A DNA stretch of 64,000 nt from Niveispirillum lacus (GCF_002251795.1 NZ_NOXU01000031.1:372001-436000); one strand, 5' to 3'. Positions 28,352 through 38,259 are shown, counted from the first letter of the stretch. Translations and numbers: made by a program. The notes: generated from the letters alone by a model not told the origin.

Positions 28352-28882
28352 ATGAAGAAAGAAGCCCGACCGTACCGAGATGCCGCCCTTGGTTCCCGTT
28401 ACCTGACGGGACTGCTGCTGGCGTTGGTAACGCTGGCGGGGGCAGCGCAGGCGGCCTGCACCGACCCGGCGGCGGATGGTGTCAATTGGCGTCGCTGCTA
28501 CATGGACGGGCGCGACCTGAAGGATGTGTCCTTGGATCAGGCCATGCTGCGCGAAACCACTTTTCAGCGCAGTGACCTGAGCGGCGCCCGTCTTTCCAAC
28601 GCCGATGCCTATCGCGCCAAGTTCCTGTCGGCACGGTTGGACCGCGCCATTCTGGACGGGGCCCGGTTGATTGAAGCCGATCTGACCCGAGCCGAACTGT
28701 CAGGGGCCAGCCTCAAGGGTGCTGATCTGCGCAACGCCAAACTGGTGGGGGCCGTTATGAAGGGGGCCGACCTCACCGGTGCCCGACTGGAAGGGGCCGA
28801 TCTGCGTAATGCCGACCTGACCGGTGCTCGCTGGACCGACGGCCGCGCCTGTGGTTCCGGATCTGTCGGACAGTGCCATTGA
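28352..28882 (+). CDS. Exported pentapeptide-repeat protein
   Basis: The 176-residue protein has a signal peptide (about 1-34, TGLLLALVTLAGAAQAA) followed by about 17 A(D/N)LXX pentapeptide repeats, for example LSGARLSNADAYRAKFLSAR and LKGADLRNAKLVGAVMKGAD. These form a right-handed quadrilateral beta-helix. Cysteines near both ends of the mature chain (ACTDP, RRCYMDG, ACGSGSVGQC) may form disulphides that cap the solenoid. The ATG at 28352 was chosen because it starts the signal peptide. The open frame extends upstream into the divergent promoter region. The function is unknown. Confidence 0.85.
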   Translation: MKKEARPYRDAALGSRYLTGLLLALVTLAGAAQAACTDPAADGVNWRRCYMDGRDLKDVSLDQAMLRETTFQRSDLSGARLSNADAYRAKFLSARLDRAILDGARLIEADLTRAELSGASLKGADLRNAKLVGAVMKGADLTGARLEGADLRNADLTGARWTDGRACGSGSVGQCH

Positions 28883-29350
28883 TGGGCCGGCGTCGCGGTC
28901 ACCACAGTAAATTCGCCAGTGCGGCGCTTATTGTGGCAAAGACCTGAAGTGGATCGCGGCGATTTTATTAAAAAGCTGACCCATTGCGTTTTCTGTCAAA
29001 TAAACGGCATCATCCCTTCTCGTGATGACCAGAATCTGGCGGTTCTGATCAACCCCCGCCATCGGCAGCATCAATATCCGTGGGACTGGTGGCATCGTAT
29101 GAACGGTGTGGCGACAATTGTTGCCGCTGAGGATTACCACAAAGGTTGCTCATCGTAATTTGGGATCGGGTTCCATCAGAGGTTCATTAAAATAACGTAT
29201 TTTATATAATTTATCGTCGATTTCCTTATTTTTTCATCACCCCACCTTATCGTGATGCGATTCATTATCGTATACGATCTACTATTTGGCATTGACATAT
29301 CGGTAGCAGAAGTCATATTTCACCCCGCTTTTAAGGTTAAGGGCCAGGCC
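28883..29350. other. Non-coding region before the SpoIIAA-like gene
   Basis: No well-supported gene lies here. Two short overlapping frames on opposite strands (28919-29158 plus and 28928-29140 minus) lack good start signals and recognisable domains. Between 29160 and 29335 the sequence is AT-rich and carries the palindrome and promoter described separately. Confidence 0.5.
29267..29321 (+). promoter_or_regulatory. Promoter with upstream 12-bp palindrome
   Basis: A perfect TTGACA -35 (29292-29297) is followed after 18 bp by TATTTC (29316-29321), 29 bp before the ATG at 29351. A perfect palindrome ATCGTATACGAT lies at 29267-29278, just upstream of the -35, and could be an operator. Its placement supports the downstream start codon. 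Confidence 0.5.
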
Positions 29351-29746
29351 ATGTTTTCCGTCGGACACGGTGCAGATCACATTACCCTCGCCTTGAGTGA
29401 GGGTTTCTTGTGTTTCCATCTGTCAGGGGAAGTCGCGCCGGTTGATATTGAAACGGCCATGTCCATTGCCGCCGCCGCCGGGATGTTGCGCCCGGACAAC
29501 CGGGTACTGGTGGATATCCGCAAGTTCCGCGGGTCCGTCGACTGGGGCATGATCCGGGAAATGCGCCGCTATGCCCCCTGGGTCAGCCGTCCCGGCCAGC
29601 GTATTCGCTGCGCCTATCTGCTGCCGGAAGGTTTTGGCAGCTTTGTCACCATTCTCGCGAGTTTTTTTCCGGGCGCTCGCCATCGGGCCTTCCGGGATCA
29701 GGCATCGGCCCTGCGCTGGTTGGCCGAAACACGGGCCGCCGCATGA
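29351..29746 (+). CDS. SpoIIAA/STAS-like protein of unknown role
   Basis: The 131-residue protein begins MFSVGHGADHITLALSEGFL and continues with CFHLSGEVAPVDIETAMSIA, RVLVDIRKFRG and a C-terminal FGSFVTILASFFPGARHRAF then ALRWL. The alternating strand-helix pattern resembles the SpoIIAA-like (STAS/Sec14-like) proteins often named DUF3478. The ATG at 29351 is favoured by the promoter 29 bp upstream. A frame back to 29252 would start upstream of the -35. It has its own promoter, and a convergent or regulatory partner is not apparent. The function is not known. Confidence 0.65.
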   Translation: MFSVGHGADHITLALSEGFLCFHLSGEVAPVDIETAMSIAAAAGMLRPDNRVLVDIRKFRGSVDWGMIREMRRYAPWVSRPGQRIRCAYLLPEGFGSFVTILASFFPGARHRAFRDQASALRWLAETRAAA

Positions 29747-29842
29747 TGTCATGGCCCCCCTGACGCCATGCCACTAGCGGGTCGGGCCAAGGCTGGGTAA
29801 AAGGCGGGACAGATTGTTGAAATTCCGTTCGGAACCCCTGCC

Positions 29843-31201
29843 ATGGCCCTGATCACCCCCCGTACCCCCGCCGGTACCATGGAACTTCTGCCGCGCCGGC
29901 AGATTACGTTCCAGCGTATGTTGGACACGATCCGCCGCAATTACGAACGGTTCGGCTTCATCCCCCTGGAGACGCCGGTATTCGAGGTGGCGGATGTGCT
30001 TCTGTCCAAGTCGGGTGGGGAAACGGAAAAGCAGGTCTATTTTGTGCAGTCCACCGGCGCCATCGAGCAGGGCCACAAGCCCGACCTGGCCCTGCGCTTT
30101 GACCTGACGGTGCCCACTGCCCGCTATGTCGCGCAGTATGAGCGCGATCTGGCCTTTCCCTTCCGCCGCTATCAGATGCAGCGTGTCTATCGCGGCGAAC
30201 GGGCCCAGAAGGGTCGGTACCGCGAGTTTTATCAGTGCGATATCGACGTGATCGGCAAGGACAGTTTGCCCGTCGCCTATGATGCCGAGATGCCCGCCGT
30301 GATCTATTCGGTGTTTACCGAACTGAATGTCGGGCCGTTTCAGATCAACTTCAACAATCGCAAGATCCTGCTGGGCATGTTCGAGGCCCTGGGCGTCACC
30401 GACCCCGGCATCCGCATCCTGGTACTGCGGCAGGTGGACAAGCTGGACAAGCTGTCGCGTGAGGAGGTGCTGAAGCTGCTGACAGGAGAGGGGATCGGCC
30501 TTTCCCCTGAACAGGCTGCCTCGGTGCTGGACATGATCGGGTTCAGCGGATCATCGGCGGATACGCTGGCGCATCTGGACCGGCTGGGTCTGGAGAACGC
30601 CTTGTTCAAGGAAGGTGTGGAAGAACTGCGCCAGGTGGTGGCCGCCCTGACCGCGTTCGGCGTGCCGGAGACGCATTGGCGCGTCAACCTGGCGATTGCC
30701 CGTGGCCTGGATTACTACACCGGCACCGTCTATGAGACCTTCCTGACCGATCACCGGTCGCTGGGTTCGGTCTGCTCCGGCGGGCGATACGAGAATCTGG
30801 CCGGGCTTTACACCAAATCGAAGCTGCCCGGCGTCGGCATCTCCATCGGCCTGACGCGCCTGTTCTATGCGCTGGAACAGGCCGGCATCGTGAAGGATGG
30901 CGACAGTTCGGTTCAGGTGCTGGTCACGCAGTTCGATCCCGCCCTGCTGACCGATTATCTGGCCATCGGGGCGGAATTGCGGGCCGGGGGGGTCAATACG
31001 GAAATCTACCTGTCGCCCGACAAGCCGGCCAAACAGTTCAAATATGCCGATAAGGCCGGCATCCGTTACGCCGTTATTGTCGGCGGGGATGAGAAGGCCA
31101 AGGGCGAGGTTCTGGTCAAGGACATGATCGCGGGCACCCAGGTGGCCGTTAAGCGCGAGGCGCTGGTGTCGTGGTTCGACAAGAAGCGGGAAGAAGTCTG
31201 A
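29843..31201 (+). CDS. hisS: Histidine-tRNA ligase HisS
   Basis: HisS charges tRNA-His. The 452-residue class II synthetase has motif 1 ([19 protein letters not shown]), motif 2 ([32 protein letters not shown], in parts), the histidine-specific [15 protein letters not shown] and [11 protein letters not shown], and motif 3 ([17 protein letters not shown]). The C-terminal anticodon-binding domain follows (VQVLVTQFD to FDKKREEV). Length and motif order are normal. It appears monocistronic. Confidence 0.96.
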   Translation: MALITPRTPAGTMELLPRRQITFQRMLDTIRRNYERFGFIPLETPVFEVADVLLSKSGGETEKQVYFVQSTGAIEQGHKPDLALRFDLTVPTARYVAQYERDLAFPFRRYQMQRVYRGERAQKGRYREFYQCDIDVIGKDSLPVAYDAEMPAVIYSVFTELNVGPFQINFNNRKILLGMFEALGVTDPGIRILVLRQVDKLDKLSREEVLKLLTGEGIGLSPEQAASVLDMIGFSGSSADTLAHLDRLGLENALFKEGVEELRQVVAALTAFGVPETHWRVNLAIARGLDYYTGTVYETFLTDHRSLGSVCSGGRYENLAGLYTKSKLPGVGISIGLTRLFYALEQAGIVKDGDSSVQVLVTQFDPALLTDYLAIGAELRAGGVNTEIYLSPDKPAKQFKYADKAGIRYAVIVGGDEKAKGEVLVKDMIAGTQVAVKREALVSWFDKKREEV

Positions 31202-31495
31202 ACGGTGTTGACATCGTTCCGGTCGCGTTAACGCGTCTGTCACCCAGTTGGAGCCGGGCCGCGGGTGACAAGCAGTTGGCTCCACGGCCTGGGCCCTGGC
31301 CTTCGACGGGGCGATGATAGAGGGTAGGCTGGATCATCGCGCATTCCGCCACCCCCTGTCGTCGATCTGGCCACTTCGTCGCCATAATCGGCATTGGCTG
31401 TGCCTGTGCCTTACGGCATTCCGCGCTTTTCCGGCTTGGCATGGGCATTGCTCTATAAATGGTCAGAAACAACCGATCCAATCGGAGCTGGCCAA

Positions 31496-32266
31496 ATGCT
31501 GCTGAAGCCCTTCCTGCTTGCCACCGTGTTGACCCTTACCGCGCTCCCGGCGCTGGCCTTCGGTCCCCAGGATTTTACCGCCAAGGAAGTGACCGTGTCG
31601 GGCGTCGTGGGACGTCTCACCGTCAAGGTGGACAGCAGTGCGTCCAGGGTTACGGCCAGCGTCACGGGGCCAGAACGTTGGGTTTCGCTGGTCACGGTGC
31701 GCCTGGATGGCAACGATCTGATCATCAACCAGAGAGAAAGTGCCCGCAACTGGCGGACCAGCGATGAGGATGACTGGATTGATGTCCAGATCACGGTGCC
31801 CGTTGGCACCAAGCTGGAGATTGATGAATTCACCGGCGAGGGCACAGTCGGCGACCTGCGCGGCGCGTTTTCGATCGATGGCATGAATTCCGGCAGGCTG
31901 TCCGTCGGCCATGTCAGCACGGCCAATGTCGGCATTGACGGGTCGGGCGACGTGGTGCTGGGCGATATCGACCGCGATCTAAGCCTGGAGATCAACGGGT
32001 CCGGGTCGATCAGCACGGGCCGTACCGCCGGCAATACCGCACTGGGGATCAATGGGTCGGGCGAGATCACGCTGGGCCAGGCCAATGGCCCGATCAATGC
32101 GGAAATCAACGGGTCAGGCGATATCCGCATCAAGTCGGGTGTGGCCGATCCTTTGGCGGTTGAGATCAATGGTTCCGGGTCGTTGCTGCTGGACGGTATT
32201 GCCCGCAACCAAAGCGTCGAACAGTCCGGGTCCGGCAGCGTGAAGGTCACCGGCCGGGCCGGCTGA
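31496..32266 (+). CDS. Exported DUF2807-like adhesin-fold protein (first of a tandem pair)
   Basis: The 256-residue protein has a signal peptide (MLLKPFLLATVLTLTALPALA) and a C-terminal half built from repeats of the type INGSGSISTG, INGSGEITLG, INGSGDIRI and INGSGSLLLD. That is the repeating beta-strand pattern of DUF2807 (head-GIN) domains, a right-handed parallel beta-helix. GGAG lies before the ATG at 31496. A second protein with the same plan follows after 104 bp. Such proteins are periplasmic or cell-surface and of unknown function. Confidence 0.8.
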   Translation: MLLKPFLLATVLTLTALPALAFGPQDFTAKEVTVSGVVGRLTVKVDSSASRVTASVTGPERWVSLVTVRLDGNDLIINQRESARNWRTSDEDDWIDVQITVPVGTKLEIDEFTGEGTVGDLRGAFSIDGMNSGRLSVGHVSTANVGIDGSGDVVLGDIDRDLSLEINGSGSISTGRTAGNTALGINGSGEITLGQANGPINAEINGSGDIRIKSGVADPLAVEINGSGSLLLDGIARNQSVEQSGSGSVKVTGRAG

Positions 32267-32370
32267 ACCGTTCCTGCACCATCCGCTATCCATCCGGTCG
32301 CCGCGCCCATCACGGGCGCGGGCACCACCATCTTGCCTGAACGAGGCAGGGCCTTGGGGGGCCTTTCACC

Positions 32371-33165
32371 ATGCGCAAGCCTGCTTTCATGCTGTTCGCC
32401 ACCATCGCCGTCCTCAGCCTGACCGGGACCGCGCAGGCCGAGACATCCGGGCCGCAGCGGTTCGAGGGGTCGAGGCTGGTGGTCCGTGATGTCATTGGCG
32501 CGGTCAAAGTGACGGTCGATCCGTCGGCCAAAGACGTGACCGTCACCATTGATGCCGATGCGGAGGAATTTCCGCTGCTGTCGGCACGGGGCGGGGAAGG
32601 CGGCGTTGTCATTGCACGGTCCCGTCCGCCGGAGAAGCAGCGCCAGAGTTGGAATGTCCAGGATAATAACGTCGTCATCACGGTCACCCTGCCCAAGGGC
32701 AGCGCCATCCATGTTGATGACATGATCGGCAAGCTGGAGGTGGGCGATCTGGACGGGCCCCTGACGGCCGACATTCGGGCGGCAGCCGATCTCAAGACCG
32801 GCCGGCTGAGCAGTGCGCGCATCGATGTTGCGGGGGCGGCTGGCATTCATACCGGCGACATTACCGGCCGGTTGGACCTCAGCATCGCCGGGGCCGGGGA
32901 TGTGGATATCGGTTCCGTGCGACAGGGCGCCGACATCAGCATCGCCGGGTTCGGTGATATCGATATCGCCGGCGTCAAGGGCCCTGTCTCCGTGCGGGTT
33001 GGTGGCGTCGGCGATGTCGATCTCAACAATGGTGATGTCGATATGCTGGACATTTCGGTTGCCGGCATGGGCTCGGTCTCTTTCGAGGGCGCGGCCAAGG
33101 ATCGGCGGATCAACAGTTCCGGCCTGTCCAGTGTGCGGGTCAACGGTAAGAAGGTTGCGGGATAA
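32371..33165 (+). CDS. Exported DUF2807-like protein (second of the tandem pair)
   Basis: The 264-residue protein has a signal peptide (MRKPAFMLFATIAVLSLTGTAQA) and a repeat region with IAGAGDVDIGSV, IAGFGDIDIAGV, VGGVGDVDLNNG and VAGMGSVSFEG. These are the same beta-solenoid turns as the upstream neighbour. Sequence identity between the two is low outside the repeat pattern, so duplication is old or the fold is shared by convergence of repeats. Both genes probably form one operon. The first half (VTVSGV/VVRDVIGAVKVTVD region) is also similar in layout. Confidence 0.8.
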   Translation: MRKPAFMLFATIAVLSLTGTAQAETSGPQRFEGSRLVVRDVIGAVKVTVDPSAKDVTVTIDADAEEFPLLSARGGEGGVVIARSRPPEKQRQSWNVQDNNVVITVTLPKGSAIHVDDMIGKLEVGDLDGPLTADIRAAADLKTGRLSSARIDVAGAAGIHTGDITGRLDLSIAGAGDVDIGSVRQGADISIAGFGDIDIAGVKGPVSVRVGGVGDVDLNNGDVDMLDISVAGMGSVSFEGAAKDRRINSSGLSSVRVNGKKVAG

Positions 33166-33216
33166 GGTGGTGCATCCCCCGTCGCCCGGTGCGGCGGCGG
33201 GGGATGGCCATACCGG

Positions 33217-34728
33217 TTACTGGAATGCGGCCTCGGCGAAGCTGCGCAGCTTGCGGCTATGCAGCCGTTCCAGGCCCGTGTCGCGCATCATCTCCATGGC
33301 GCGCATGCCGATGGCCAGATGCTGGTCTACCCGCGCGCGGTAGAAATGGTTGGCCATGCCGGGCAATTTGATTTCCCCATGCAGCGGCTTGTCCGAGACG
33401 CAGAGGAGGGTGCCGTAAGGCACACGGAAGCGGAAGCCGTTGGCGGCGACCGTCGCCGATTCCATGTCCAGCGCGATGGCGCGGGACTGGCTGAACCGCT
33501 GCACCGGCTCGCTATGGTCACGAAGCTCCCAGTTGCGGTTGTCGATGGTGGCGACGGTGCCGGTGCGCATGATGGATTTCAGTTCCCAGCCCTTCAGGCC
33601 GGTCACTTCCTCCACCGCATCCTCCAACGCCACCTGCACCTCGGCCAGCGCCGGGACAGGGACCCAGGTCGGTAGGTCGGCGTCGAGCACCTTGTCGTCG
33701 CGCACATAACCATGGGCCAGGGCATAGTCCCCCAGCTTCTGTGTATCGCGCAGGCCGGCACAATGGCCCAGCATCAGCCAGACATGTGGGCGCAGCACGG
33801 CGATATGGTCGCTGATCGTCTTGGCATTGGACGGGCCGACGCCGATATTAACGATGGTAATGCCGTTCCCATCCTTGCGCTTCAGGTGATAGGCCGGCAT
33901 CTGCGGCAGGCGGGCGACCTTCTGTCCCTGTGGTTCGCGGCCGGGATGGGTGGCCTGGTTCCAGGTAATATGGTCGCCCGGTTCAATGAAACATTCATAC
34001 TGCCGGCGATAGGCCTGGGTCGCCGGATCGTCCGATGGTTCCATGATTTCCAGGCCGCGGCGCACGAATTCGTCAATGTAGAACTGATAATTCGTGAACA
34101 GGACATAGTTCTGGAAATGGTCGGGCTTGGTCGCGGTGTAATGCTTCAGCCGGTGCAGGCTGTAATCCACGCGCGGGGCGGTGAACAGGGCCAGGGGGCG
34201 GGGGGCACCGGGTGGCGTGATGTGCGTGCCATTGACGATGCTGTCATCCATATAGACCAGATCGGGCAGGTCGAAATAGTCACGTAGCTGATACAGACGC
34301 TCCGGCGTCAGATCACCCTCGACATGCATGCCCTCGGGATAGGCGAACTGGATCGGGATGGGCGTGTCGCTGATCCCCACCTCCAGCGGCACACCGTGGT
34401 TTTTGACCAGCAGCGACAATTGATGATGCAGATAATGGTCAAACAGGTCGGGGCGGGTGACGGTGGTGCGAAAGGTGCCCATGCCATGGACAAACCCATA
34501 GGCCAGGCGGCTGTCGATGCGCGGTTCACTATCGATGCGGATCTGGATAAACGGGTAGCAGGCCCGCACCCGGCCCCCCAGGTCATCACCATGGGCAAAG
34601 GCGGAAAACCGGTCACGCAGATAGTCTACAGCCTGATCATACAGGGCCCGGACACGGGCATAAGCACCATCGGCGTCGGTGAAACTTTCCACCGCCGGAT
34701 CAAAGGACGAATTGTTGGATGAATTCAC
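33217..34728 (-). CDS. amn: AMP nucleosidase Amn
   Basis: Amn hydrolyses AMP to adenine and ribose 5-phosphate. The 503-residue protein has the family-specific N-terminal domain (YPFIQIRIDSEPRIDSRLAYGFV, in part) and a C-terminal nucleoside-phosphorylase-like catalytic domain: NIGVGPSNAKTISDHIAVLRP, MLGHCAGLRDTQKLGDY, IALDMESATVAANGFRFRVPYG with the ME motif, and SDKPLHGEIKLPGMAN. The start is GTG at 34728, with AGGAG 8 nt upstream. The gene appears monocistronic. Confidence 0.95.
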   Translation of the reverse strand: MNSSNNSSFDPAVESFTDADGAYARVRALYDQAVDYLRDRFSAFAHGDDLGGRVRACYPFIQIRIDSEPRIDSRLAYGFVHGMGTFRTTVTRPDLFDHYLHHQLSLLVKNHGVPLEVGISDTPIPIQFAYPEGMHVEGDLTPERLYQLRDYFDLPDLVYMDDSIVNGTHITPPGAPRPLALFTAPRVDYSLHRLKHYTATKPDHFQNYVLFTNYQFYIDEFVRRGLEIMEPSDDPATQAYRRQYECFIEPGDHITWNQATHPGREPQGQKVARLPQMPAYHLKRKDGNGITIVNIGVGPSNAKTISDHIAVLRPHVWLMLGHCAGLRDTQKLGDYALAHGYVRDDKVLDADLPTWVPVPALAEVQVALEDAVEEVTGLKGWELKSIMRTGTVATIDNRNWELRDHSEPVQRFSQSRAIALDMESATVAANGFRFRVPYGTLLCVSDKPLHGEIKLPGMANHFYRARVDQHLAIGMRAMEMMRDTGLERLHSRKLRSFAEAAFQ

Positions 34729-34841
34729 TGTGCAAGCTCCTATGAGTTTGCACCTCTTTATGCGCCAGGGACGGGGGCTTGGGAAGGGGGATTTTCTGAA
34801 CCTTCAGTTACAGGCCTGTGCTGGTCCGAAAATCCACCGCA

Positions 34842-35945
34842 TCACTCCAGCCCGACCAGCGCCCGCGTAAAACCCCGCGCCTCAAACGGGCGCAGGTCGT
34901 AGACACCTTCGCCGACGCCGATGGCATGCACGGGCAGTTTGAATTTCTCGGCCAACGCCACCAGTACGCCGCCGCGCGCCGACCCGTCCAGCTTGGTCAG
35001 GACCAGGCCATTGATGGCGACCATATCCTTGAACACCTCGATCTGGCTGTGCGCGTTCTGGCCGGTGGTGGCATCCAGCGTCAGCAGGGTGGTGTGCGGC
35101 GCCTCTGGGTTCAGCTTCTTGATGACGCGCACGATCTTGCGCAGCTCTTCCATCAGCCCGGCCTTGTTCTGTAACCGGCCTGCCGTGTCGATCAGCAGCA
35201 CATCGGCCCCGGCCTTGGTGGCCTGTTCGACCGCGTCATAGGCCAGACCCGCCGCATCGGCGCCCGTGTCGCGCGACACGACCGGGCAGCCCGTGCGTTC
35301 GCCCCAGACCTTCAACTGGGCCACAGCAGCGGCACGGAACGTGTCGCCGGCGGCCAGCCACACGGTTTTTCCTTCATCCCGGAACTGGCGCGCCAGCTTG
35401 CCGATGGTGGTGGTCTTGCCGGTACCGTTGACCCCGACCAGCAGGATGATGTGCGGTTTCTTCGACGGGTCAATGACCAGCGGCTGGGCCACCGGTTCCA
35501 CAATCTTCTGCAATTCGGTGGCGAGGTAATCCTTCACCTCTTCCGCCGATACTTCCTTGCCAAAGCGTGTCTTGGCCAGACCGGCGGTCAGCCGGGCCGC
35601 CGTGACGGGGCCAAGGTCGGCCCGGATCAGCAGCTCTTCCAGCTCTTCCAGCGCCTCATCATCCAGCTTTTTCTTGGTGAAGATGCCGGTGATGCCCTCG
35701 GTCAGGCGGCTGGTCGATTTGGACAGCCCGTCTTTCAGGCGGGAGAACCAGCTTTTCTTCTCCGGCTTGTCTTCCAGCTCCGGGATCACCGCTGGCACCG
35801 GCGCTGCCTCAACCACGGGGTCCGCGTCGACGGCTTCCACCGGCGCTGCAACCGCGACCTCGTCCGCCACCAGCGGTGCCGGTGGGGGAACCGGTTGCGG
35901 GGCCGGGGCGTCTGGGGTCGGCTTCTTCTTGAACCAGTTCAGCAT
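34842..35945 (-). CDS. ftsY: Signal recognition particle receptor FtsY
   Basis: FtsY docks SRP-ribosome complexes at the inner membrane. The 367-residue GTPase has an acidic/Pro-rich N-terminal A domain (about 10-60), then the helical N domain (SRLKDGLSKSTSRLTEGI). The NG core has the G1 motif GVNGTGKT at 171-178, AAGDTFRAAAVAQL, DTAGRLQNKAGLMEEL, TKLDGSARGG and GVGEGVYDLRPF. Its ATG overlaps the mtaB stop by one base (TGATG), and it closes the dapF-mtaB-ftsY operon, a common alphaproteobacterial order. Confidence 0.97.
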   Translation of the reverse strand: MLNWFKKKPTPDAPAPQPVPPPAPLVADEVAVAAPVEAVDADPVVEAAPVPAVIPELEDKPEKKSWFSRLKDGLSKSTSRLTEGITGIFTKKKLDDEALEELEELLIRADLGPVTAARLTAGLAKTRFGKEVSAEEVKDYLATELQKIVEPVAQPLVIDPSKKPHIILLVGVNGTGKTTTIGKLARQFRDEGKTVWLAAGDTFRAAAVAQLKVWGERTGCPVVSRDTGADAAGLAYDAVEQATKAGADVLLIDTAGRLQNKAGLMEELRKIVRVIKKLNPEAPHTTLLTLDATTGQNAHSQIEVFKDMVAINGLVLTKLDGSARGGVLVALAEKFKLPVHAIGVGEGVYDLRPFEARGFTRALVGLE

Positions 35946-37282
35946 CAGTCGAGGACTCGCGCGGTCAATTGGGTTCCGGCCACGCCGGTGATGGTGCAGC
36001 GGACAATCGTTCCGGGCTCATAATGATCGGGGACTGCCACTTCGGCAAAGCCCTCATTACGGCCCAGGCCCGGTCGCTCAATCAATACGTTGGCGGAATG
36101 ACCTACCTGCGAGGCCAGATAACGGGTTACCTGTGCCTCTCCGGCGGCGCGCAGGCGGGCCGCACGTTCCTTACGGATGGGGCCGGGCACCTGCGGCATC
36201 TTGGCGGCGGGTGTGCCGGGACGCGGGCTGTAGGGGAAAACATGCAGCCAGGTCAGGCCGCATTGTTCCACGATGTCCAGGCTGTTCTGGAACATCGCTT
36301 CGGTTTCGGTGGGGAAGCCGGCGATGATGTCGGCACCGAACACCATATCGGGGCGCAGCGCCCGCGCCTTTTCGGCAAAGGCAATGGCATCGCCGCGCAG
36401 ATGCCGGCGCTTCATGCGCTTCAAGATCATGTCGTCGCCGGCCTGCAAGGACAGGTGCAGATGCGGCATCAAGCGGGGTTCCTCGGCCACCAGCCGCCAG
36501 AGATCATCATCCATCTCCACGGCATCCAGGCTGGACAGGCGCAGGCGTGCCAAGTCGGGCACCAGCGCCAGCAGACGGCGCACCATCTGCCCCAGCGATG
36601 GCTTGCCCGGCAGGTCGGGGCCATAGGAGGTGACGTCCACCCCGGTCAGCACGACCTCATTATAGCCGCTTTCGACCAGGGCGCGGACCTGGGCGACAAT
36701 CTCCCCCATCGGCACCGACCGGGAATTGCCGCGCCCATAGGGGATGATGCAGAAAGTGCAGCGATGGTCGCAGCCATTCTGAACCTGCACAAAGGCCCGC
36801 GCGCGGCCTTCCATGCCCTGGATCAGGTGGCCGGCGGTTTCCTTCACGCTCATGATGTCATTGACGACCACACGTTCGGCCTGCCCCGTGCCGAACTCGG
36901 CCCAGGGGGCGGCGGTCAGCTTGGCATCATTGCCCAGCACATGGTCAACCTCGCCCATGGCGGCGAACTTTTCCGGGCTGACCTGCGCGGCGCAGCCGGT
37001 CACGATGATCTTGGAGCCCGGCCGCTCACGACGCAGACGGCGGATGGTCTGCCGCGCCTGACGCTCCGCCTCCGCTGTCACGGCGCAGGTATTGACGATG
37101 ACAACATCATCCAGTCCGGCCTGTCGCGCATGCGTGCGCATTACTTCGGACTCATAGGCATTGAGGCGGCAACCGAACGTCACCAGCGTCGGCTCACCCA
37201 CCCCGCCGGTCACTTCCGGCGGGCCGCCCTCGCCGCGCTCATGCACATGTTCGGCCTCGGCCAGACTGGTATCGACGCTCAC
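35945..37282 (-). CDS. mtaB: tRNA t6A37 methylthiotransferase MtaB
   Basis: MtaB inserts sulphur and methyl at C2 of t6A37 in tRNAs that read ANN codons. The 445-residue radical SAM protein has the UPF0004 domain with Cys38, Cys66 and Cys97 holding one Fe-S cluster. The radical SAM cluster is C171-x3-C175-x2-C178 (CDHRCTFC), and a C-terminal TRAM-like domain follows (NVLIERPGLGRNEGFAEV). FGCRLNAYESE is typical of MtaB rather than MiaB. It overlaps dapF by four bases and ftsY by one. Confidence 0.95.
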   Translation of the reverse strand: MSVDTSLAEAEHVHERGEGGPPEVTGGVGEPTLVTFGCRLNAYESEVMRTHARQAGLDDVVIVNTCAVTAEAERQARQTIRRLRRERPGSKIIVTGCAAQVSPEKFAAMGEVDHVLGNDAKLTAAPWAEFGTGQAERVVVNDIMSVKETAGHLIQGMEGRARAFVQVQNGCDHRCTFCIIPYGRGNSRSVPMGEIVAQVRALVESGYNEVVLTGVDVTSYGPDLPGKPSLGQMVRRLLALVPDLARLRLSSLDAVEMDDDLWRLVAEEPRLMPHLHLSLQAGDDMILKRMKRRHLRGDAIAFAEKARALRPDMVFGADIIAGFPTETEAMFQNSLDIVEQCGLTWLHVFPYSPRPGTPAAKMPQVPGPIRKERAARLRAAGEAQVTRYLASQVGHSANVLIERPGLGRNEGFAEVAVPDHYEPGTIVRCTITGVAGTQLTARVLD

Positions 37283-38121
37283 AGCGTCTCTCCCAGCAAC
37301 TCAGGCCCCAGCGTCCCGGCAAAGGAGGTGGCGACCGGCCCCGTCATCAGGACATGGCCATCATCGCGCCATTCGATATCCAGCACACCACCATCCAGGG
37401 TGACAGTGACACGGCGACCCTGCACCAGACCCCGGCGGATGGCGGCCACGCCGACCGCGCAGGCCCCTGACCCGCAGGCATCGGTAATCCCGGCCCCGCG
37501 TTCCCAGACGCGCATGCGCACCGATGCCGGGCCGGTGACACTCACCACCTCAATATTGGCGCGGTCGGGGAAGAAAGGATGGCGTTCCAACTGCGGGCCC
37601 CAAAGCGTCAGGTCCACGGCTTCAGCATCCGGCACAAAATGCACGGCATGCGGATTGCCCATATTGACGCCGACCCCGTCAGACAGCGGCCCGGCGGACG
37701 CCGGCAGATGCAGGGTGTCGCAAGGTTCCGCCACCGGGATCTGCTGCCAATCCAACCGCGCCGGCCCCATATCGACCGTTACGGTGCCATCGGCATGCAG
37801 CCAGCAGCGCAACAGGCCGGAAATGGTCTGGATCACCAGTTCATCCCGGCCCAACCCCTTGCCAACCAGCGAGGCGACACAGCGCGTGGCATTGCCACAG
37901 GCCCCGGCCTCACTGCCATCAGGGTTCAGGATACGCATGAAGATGTTGGCCGCCCTGTCCTGCGGCGGTTCGATCAGGATCAACTGATCAAACCCCACCC
38001 CCCGCCGCCGGTCACCAATGGCGCGCGCGTGGGAAGCCGTCAGGGGGACGGGTCGGGTGCGGGCGTCGATGACAACGAAGTCATTGCCAAGCCCGTGCAT
38101 CTTCAAAAACGGTATCGTCAT
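37279..38121 (-). CDS. dapF: Diaminopimelate epimerase DapF
   Basis: DapF interconverts LL- and meso-diaminopimelate for lysine and peptidoglycan synthesis. The 280-residue protein has the two catalytic cysteines Cys75 (EAGACGNATRC) and Cys216 (DACGSGACA), as well as KMHGLGNDFVVIDAR and NMGNPHAV. It is the first gene of the dapF-mtaB-ftsY operon. Its stop overlaps the mtaB start by four bases. Confidence 0.97.
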   Translation of the reverse strand: MTIPFLKMHGLGNDFVVIDARTRPVPLTASHARAIGDRRRGVGFDQLILIEPPQDRAANIFMRILNPDGSEAGACGNATRCVASLVGKGLGRDELVIQTISGLLRCWLHADGTVTVDMGPARLDWQQIPVAEPCDTLHLPASAGPLSDGVGVNMGNPHAVHFVPDAEAVDLTLWGPQLERHPFFPDRANIEVVSVTGPASVRMRVWERGAGITDACGSGACAVGVAAIRRGLVQGRRVTVTLDGGVLDIEWRDDGHVLMTGPVATSFAGTLGPELLGETL

Positions 38122-38259
38122 GTCGCCTTATATAAGCCCCGGATGCCAAGGCGTAAACGGCGGTGCGGACGGGGCGGGGATGCACAGGCGGCGTAGGGCG
38201 TGGGAGCAGGTTGAAACACAACCGGATTAATGCAAGATTATGAGGGACCGCAACGGAGC

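Noticed and set aside
28919-29158. Possible small genes on either strand
   Set aside because: Two overlapping frames on opposite strands, no ribosome site, no recognisable domain. Evidence is insufficient for either.
35969-37987. A 672-codon plus-strand open frame
   Set aside because: It is antisense to mtaB and dapF, which are unambiguous.
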